Source: an uncultured bacterium
Lineage (GTDB): Bacteria; Zixibacteria; MSB-5A5; CAIYYT01
DNA length: 42,055 bases
Assembly (NCBI GenBank): GCA_903930455.1
Contig: CAIYYT010000080.1
Span: 1 to 42,055 of the forward strand
Direction: 5' to 3'
Shown: positions 39,539-42,055 of the stretch, piece after piece
Numbering within the stretch: the first letter of the stretch is position 1
How the letters are laid out: the number at the start of each line of letters is the position of its first letter
Made by a program: the position numbers and the translations under genes
Notes under the pieces: model-generated
Seen by the model: only the letters and a program-made list of their open reading frames with translations
Databases searched by the model: none
Told to the model about the DNA's origin: nothing

Positions 39539-42055
39539 TGTGTGCCTCCGTTGTTCGACCCATCACTGATCCTATCGTCCGTTCCGTTGTCGCAATCGCA
39601 TACATTTGCCCGGCCTCATTCACCAAAGCTGTGGAGATCATCGAAACCTCCACGACGGCACCCTCTTTGGTGATCCGTTGTGTACGATACGGCTCCAGAA
39701 TTTCAGCGAGGCTAAGCTGATGTACCCTGGCTAACGCTTTTTCTCTCAACTCCTCCGGGATCCGATCGCGGACGTTCATCACCAGCGCCTCGGCTTCACT
39801 CCAGCCATACATCCGCACCGCACCCGGATTCCAAGCCAGAATGCGGCCTTCCAAGTCCTGTACGGTGATGGCATCGTTAGCATCGCGCACCACCACAGCC
39901 AGACGGAGCTGCTCATTGGCTTGCTGCAGCGCTTCTCGCGTCCGCACCATCTCTGTGATGTCGAAAAAGGTGATGACCGCCCCCTCGATCACGTTGTCAA
40001 GCGTGCGATAGGGCTGGATGTGCATCGTGTATGACTTTCCTTCCGTGGTCTGCACGTCCACCTCTTTGGGAACCAGTGTGTTCAGTACCTCCTGCGCGTC
40101 TGCGACCAAGTTGGCGTAGCCCGCCAGGTTGGAGACGATGTGCCCCACTGGCCGTCCAACGTCGCTCAGAATCAGGTTGGTGATCGCGCTGGCGGTGGGG
40201 GTGAAGCGCAGGATGCGCAGTTGATGATCCACAAAGACGGTGCCGATGCCGGTGCCGGATAGTAGGTTGTTCATGTCGTTGTTGGCCCGCGACAAATCCA
40301 GCACCTTGGTTTGCAACTCGGTGTTGACCGTAGCCAGTTCCTCGTTGACCGACTGCAATTCTTCCTTGGAGGTTTCCAGCTCCTCGTTGGTGGATTGCAA
40401 TTCCTCATTGACCGACTGCATCTCCTCGTTGGAGGATTTGAGCTCTTCGTTGGAGCTTTCCAGTTCCTCATGAGTGGTCTGGAGGTATTCGTCCTTGGCC
40501 CGCAATTCCTGTTTAAGCAACGCGATGCGCGCGTCGGTGTCCATGTCGGGGCCGTCCGCCCCTGCGATGGCATGCAGGGCGGCCTGCTGCGCCTGTTTGG
40601 GATCGACGGGCAGCGCTTCTTCCAGCGTGACCAGGAACAGAGGCGCCTCGGGCGTTGCGGCAGAGCCTATCACCACCGGACGGACAGTCAGGTTGACTAT
40701 GGTGAAGTTGCCGTTGGTTTTGATGCGCAGGCCCGGGCAGCGCACGATCTCCCTTGCCCTCGCGGCTTTACGTAGGGTCGTGGTCAGGTCGCTTCGCAGC
40801 CCTTCACGGGCCATCTTCAGGATGTTATTGATTCCGGTTTCTCCCGGAGTCGGTTCCAGATACATCCCCGTGCGGCCATGCAGGTAGAGGATATCGCCTT
40901 GGCCGTTGACTAGCGCGCCAGCCGGGGCGACCTGCTGCAAGAGCGTCTGTTCGGTCAGCTCGCGCAGCAGCAGTTTTCCGGCGGCGGCCGTCTTTCCGGC
41001 GAGCCGTGGGAGCGCCCCATCGATCCCCGTCATGGACGGGAGAAACCGGCCAAGGGCCACGCGCTGCGCGCCGTGAACATCTTCTTTGCGCTCATACAGC
41101 TTCGATTTGCGGTCCCCCACGGCAAACAGATCGCCAAACTCCCCCACAGTCTCCGACGTTCCCAGGAAGAGAATGCCGCCCGGGTTCAGCGCGTAGTGGA
41201 ACAGAAGAAGGAGCTTCTTCTGCAGGTCCAAGCCCAAATAGATCAGGAGATTGCGGCAACTGACGAGGTCGAGTTTGGAGAAGGGGGGATCTTTGATTGC
41301 GTCCTGCTCGGAAAAGACCAGCATGTCACGGATGCTTTTATGAATGCGGTACGCGCCGCCGCCCGGCTCGGCTGTGAAAAAGCGCGCCAGCCGTTCCGGC
41401 GAGACGTCGGCGACGATGCTGGCCGGATAAACGCCGATGCGGGCCGTGGCAATCGCCTGGCTGTCAATGTCGGTGGCAAATATCTGCACCATGGTGCTTT
41501 GCTTCCGCGATTGCATGTGTTCCTGCATGAGCATGGCGATGGAATAGGCCTCCTCGCCGGTAGAACATCCCGGCGACCAGATGCGGATCACGCCGTCCGC
41601 GGGCTTGCTCGCAAAGAGCTTCGGGATGACCTCTTCCTCAAGCGCCTTGAAGGCCTCCGGGTCACGGAAGAAATTGGTCACGCCGATCAACAAGTCGCGA
41701 AAGAGCGCCTGGGCTTCGGCCGGAGTCTGCTGCAAATATTTGACATACTCGTCTGTCGTTTTGATCCGGTGAACGGCCAGGCGCCGTTCGATGCGACGAT
41801 TGACGGTGCTCGGTTTGTACTGAGAAAAGTCGTGACCGGTCTGAGCACGCAGCAGGATGAAGATCTTCTTCAGCGCGTTCTCGGTCTTGTGCGCCGGGAC
41901 GATTGCCCCAGTGGGCTTGCCGAAGATGTGAGCGGCGTAGGCGATGAGTTGGGCGGGCATCTCGGCCGCCGGAAGCTCGTAATCCACCAGGCCGGTGGCG
42001 AGAGCGCTGCGCGGCATGCCGTCGTACTCGGTAGATTCAGGGTTCTGCGCCATTA
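39522..42055 (-). CDS. CheB-CheR-PAS fusion protein (5' end beyond window)
   Basis: The frame reaches the right edge. The first residues (AQNPESTEYDGMPRSALATG, then VDYELPAAEMP) are the C-terminal end of a CheB methylesterase domain, so the true start lies outside and at least 843 residues are seen. Next is a CheR methyltransferase (about 60-320: RRIERRLAVHRI, IWSPGCSTGEEAYSIAML, SCRNLLIYL). Then come a long heptad coiled coil built on repeats of SxNEEL (about 515-580) and two PAS domains (about 590-705 and 715-830). Such fusions sense signals through PAS rather than acting on classical chemoreceptors. It is translationally coupled to the histidine kinase. Confidence 0.93.
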   Translation of the reverse strand, partial: MAQNPESTEYDGMPRSALATGLVDYELPAAEMPAQLIAYAAHIFGKPTGAIVPAHKTENALKKIFILLRAQTGHDFSQYKPSTVNRRIERRLAVHRIKTTDEYVKYLQQTPAEAQALFRDLLIGVTNFFRDPEAFKALEEEVIPKLFASKPADGVIRIWSPGCSTGEEAYSIAMLMQEHMQSRKQSTMVQIFATDIDSQAIATARIGVYPASIVADVSPERLARFFTAEPGGGAYRIHKSIRDMLVFSEQDAIKDPPFSKLDLVSCRNLLIYLGLDLQKKLLLLFHYALNPGGILFLGTSETVGEFGDLFAVGDRKSKLYERKEDVHGAQRVALGRFLPSMTGIDGALPRLAGKTAAAGKLLLRELTEQTLLQQVAPAGALVNGQGDILYLHGRTGMYLEPTPGETGINNILKMAREGLRSDLTTTLRKAARAREIVRCPGLRIKTNGNFTIVNLTVRPVVIGSAATPEAPLFLVTLEEALPVDPKQAQQAALHAIAGADGPDMDTDARIALLKQELRAKDEYLQTTHEELESSNEELKSSNEEMQSVNEELQSTNEELETSKEELQSVNEELATVNTELQTKVLDLSRANNDMNNLLSGTGIGTVFVDHQLRILRFTPTASAITNLILSDVGRPVGHIVSNLAGYANLVADAQEVLNTLVPKEVDVQTTEGKSYTMHIQPYRTLDNVIEGAVITFFDITEMVRTREALQQANEQLRLAVVVRDANDAITVQDLEGRILAWNPGAVRMYGWSEAEALVMNVRDRIPEELREKALARVHQLSLAEILEPYRTQRITKEGAVVEVSMISTALVNEAGQMYAIATTERTIGSVMGRTTEAHNDRQG

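Noticed and set aside
1-42055. CRISPR array or cas genes
   Set aside because: No series of regularly spaced direct repeats and no Cas motifs were seen on either strand.

Overview
The window is a 42 kb chromosomal segment from a Gram-negative-type bacterium of moderate GC. Several features point to the FCB superphylum and in particular to the uncultured Zixibacteria-like lineages. These are the DISDVVYLIAYIFSGG dockerin-like repeats, a group II geranylgeranylglyceryl phosphate synthase (GGGPS), and large Ser/Thr kinases with TolB-like and TPR regions. No rRNA or close reference is present, so this placement is inference.

Layout. (1) 1-4.6 kb: housekeeping block pgsA-pgpA-cinA-thpR (overlapping or tightly spaced starts) followed by recA; a REP-like inverted pair lies in the recA leader. 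(2) 4.6-10.9 kb: a variable stretch separating recA from recX. It holds two orphan hypotheticals bracketed by GTCGAAACC palindromes, a small barrel-like protein, a methyltransferase, an ornithine cyclodeaminase-family enzyme, a GT-C membrane glycosyltransferase and a short-chain dehydrogenase. (3) 10.9-15.6 kb: recX, alaS, the GGGPS-family prenyltransferase and gmhA. (4) 15.7-19.3 kb: two overlapping reverse-strand polytopic membrane proteins, probably GT-C glycosyltransferases. (5) 19.4-20.0 kb: a small membrane protein whose stop codon lies inside tRNA-Val(UAC), then tRNA-Asp(GUC).

(6) 19.96-28.07 kb: an integrated island at tRNA-Asp. It contains a broken serine recombinase, a tyrosine integrase and a Type I restriction-modification module: hsdR, a truncated KilA-N gene, a four-helix-bundle suffix protein, and an hsdM-hsdS fusion with two target-recognition domains. 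It ends in a truncated accessory ORF that runs straight into the orphan 3' tail of a dockerin gene, marking a recombination junction. (7) 28.2-32.1 kb: a reverse-strand Ser/Thr kinase (TolB-like plus TPR) and an upstream GAF-SpoIIE/PP2C phosphatase, probably partners. (8) 32.3-35.1 kb: a secreted protein with dockerin-like modules at both ends, a cohesin-like domain and an FG-GAP propeller, with a near-consensus promoter and a clear terminator. (9) 35.2-37.3 kb: an excisionase-HTH/DUF2087 regulator with a palindromic operator, a GNAT acetyltransferase and a PhzF-family enzyme. (10) 37.3-42.06 kb: a PAS histidine kinase translationally coupled to an upstream CheB-CheR-PAS fusion that runs off the window edge.

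How the genes work together: pgsA and pgpA catalyse consecutive steps of phosphatidylglycerol synthesis, while the GGGPS homologue suggests an additional ether-lipid or polyprenyl-glycerol branch. recA and recX form the recombinase and its modulator, now split by accessory genes. GmhA and the GT-C enzymes fit lipopolysaccharide or surface glycan assembly. The island supplies DNA restriction. The right third of the window is devoted to sensing and signalling. The most interesting material is the tRNA-Asp island with its M-S fusion and scar junction, the double-dockerin surface protein, and repeat sequences inserted in frame inside several proteins.
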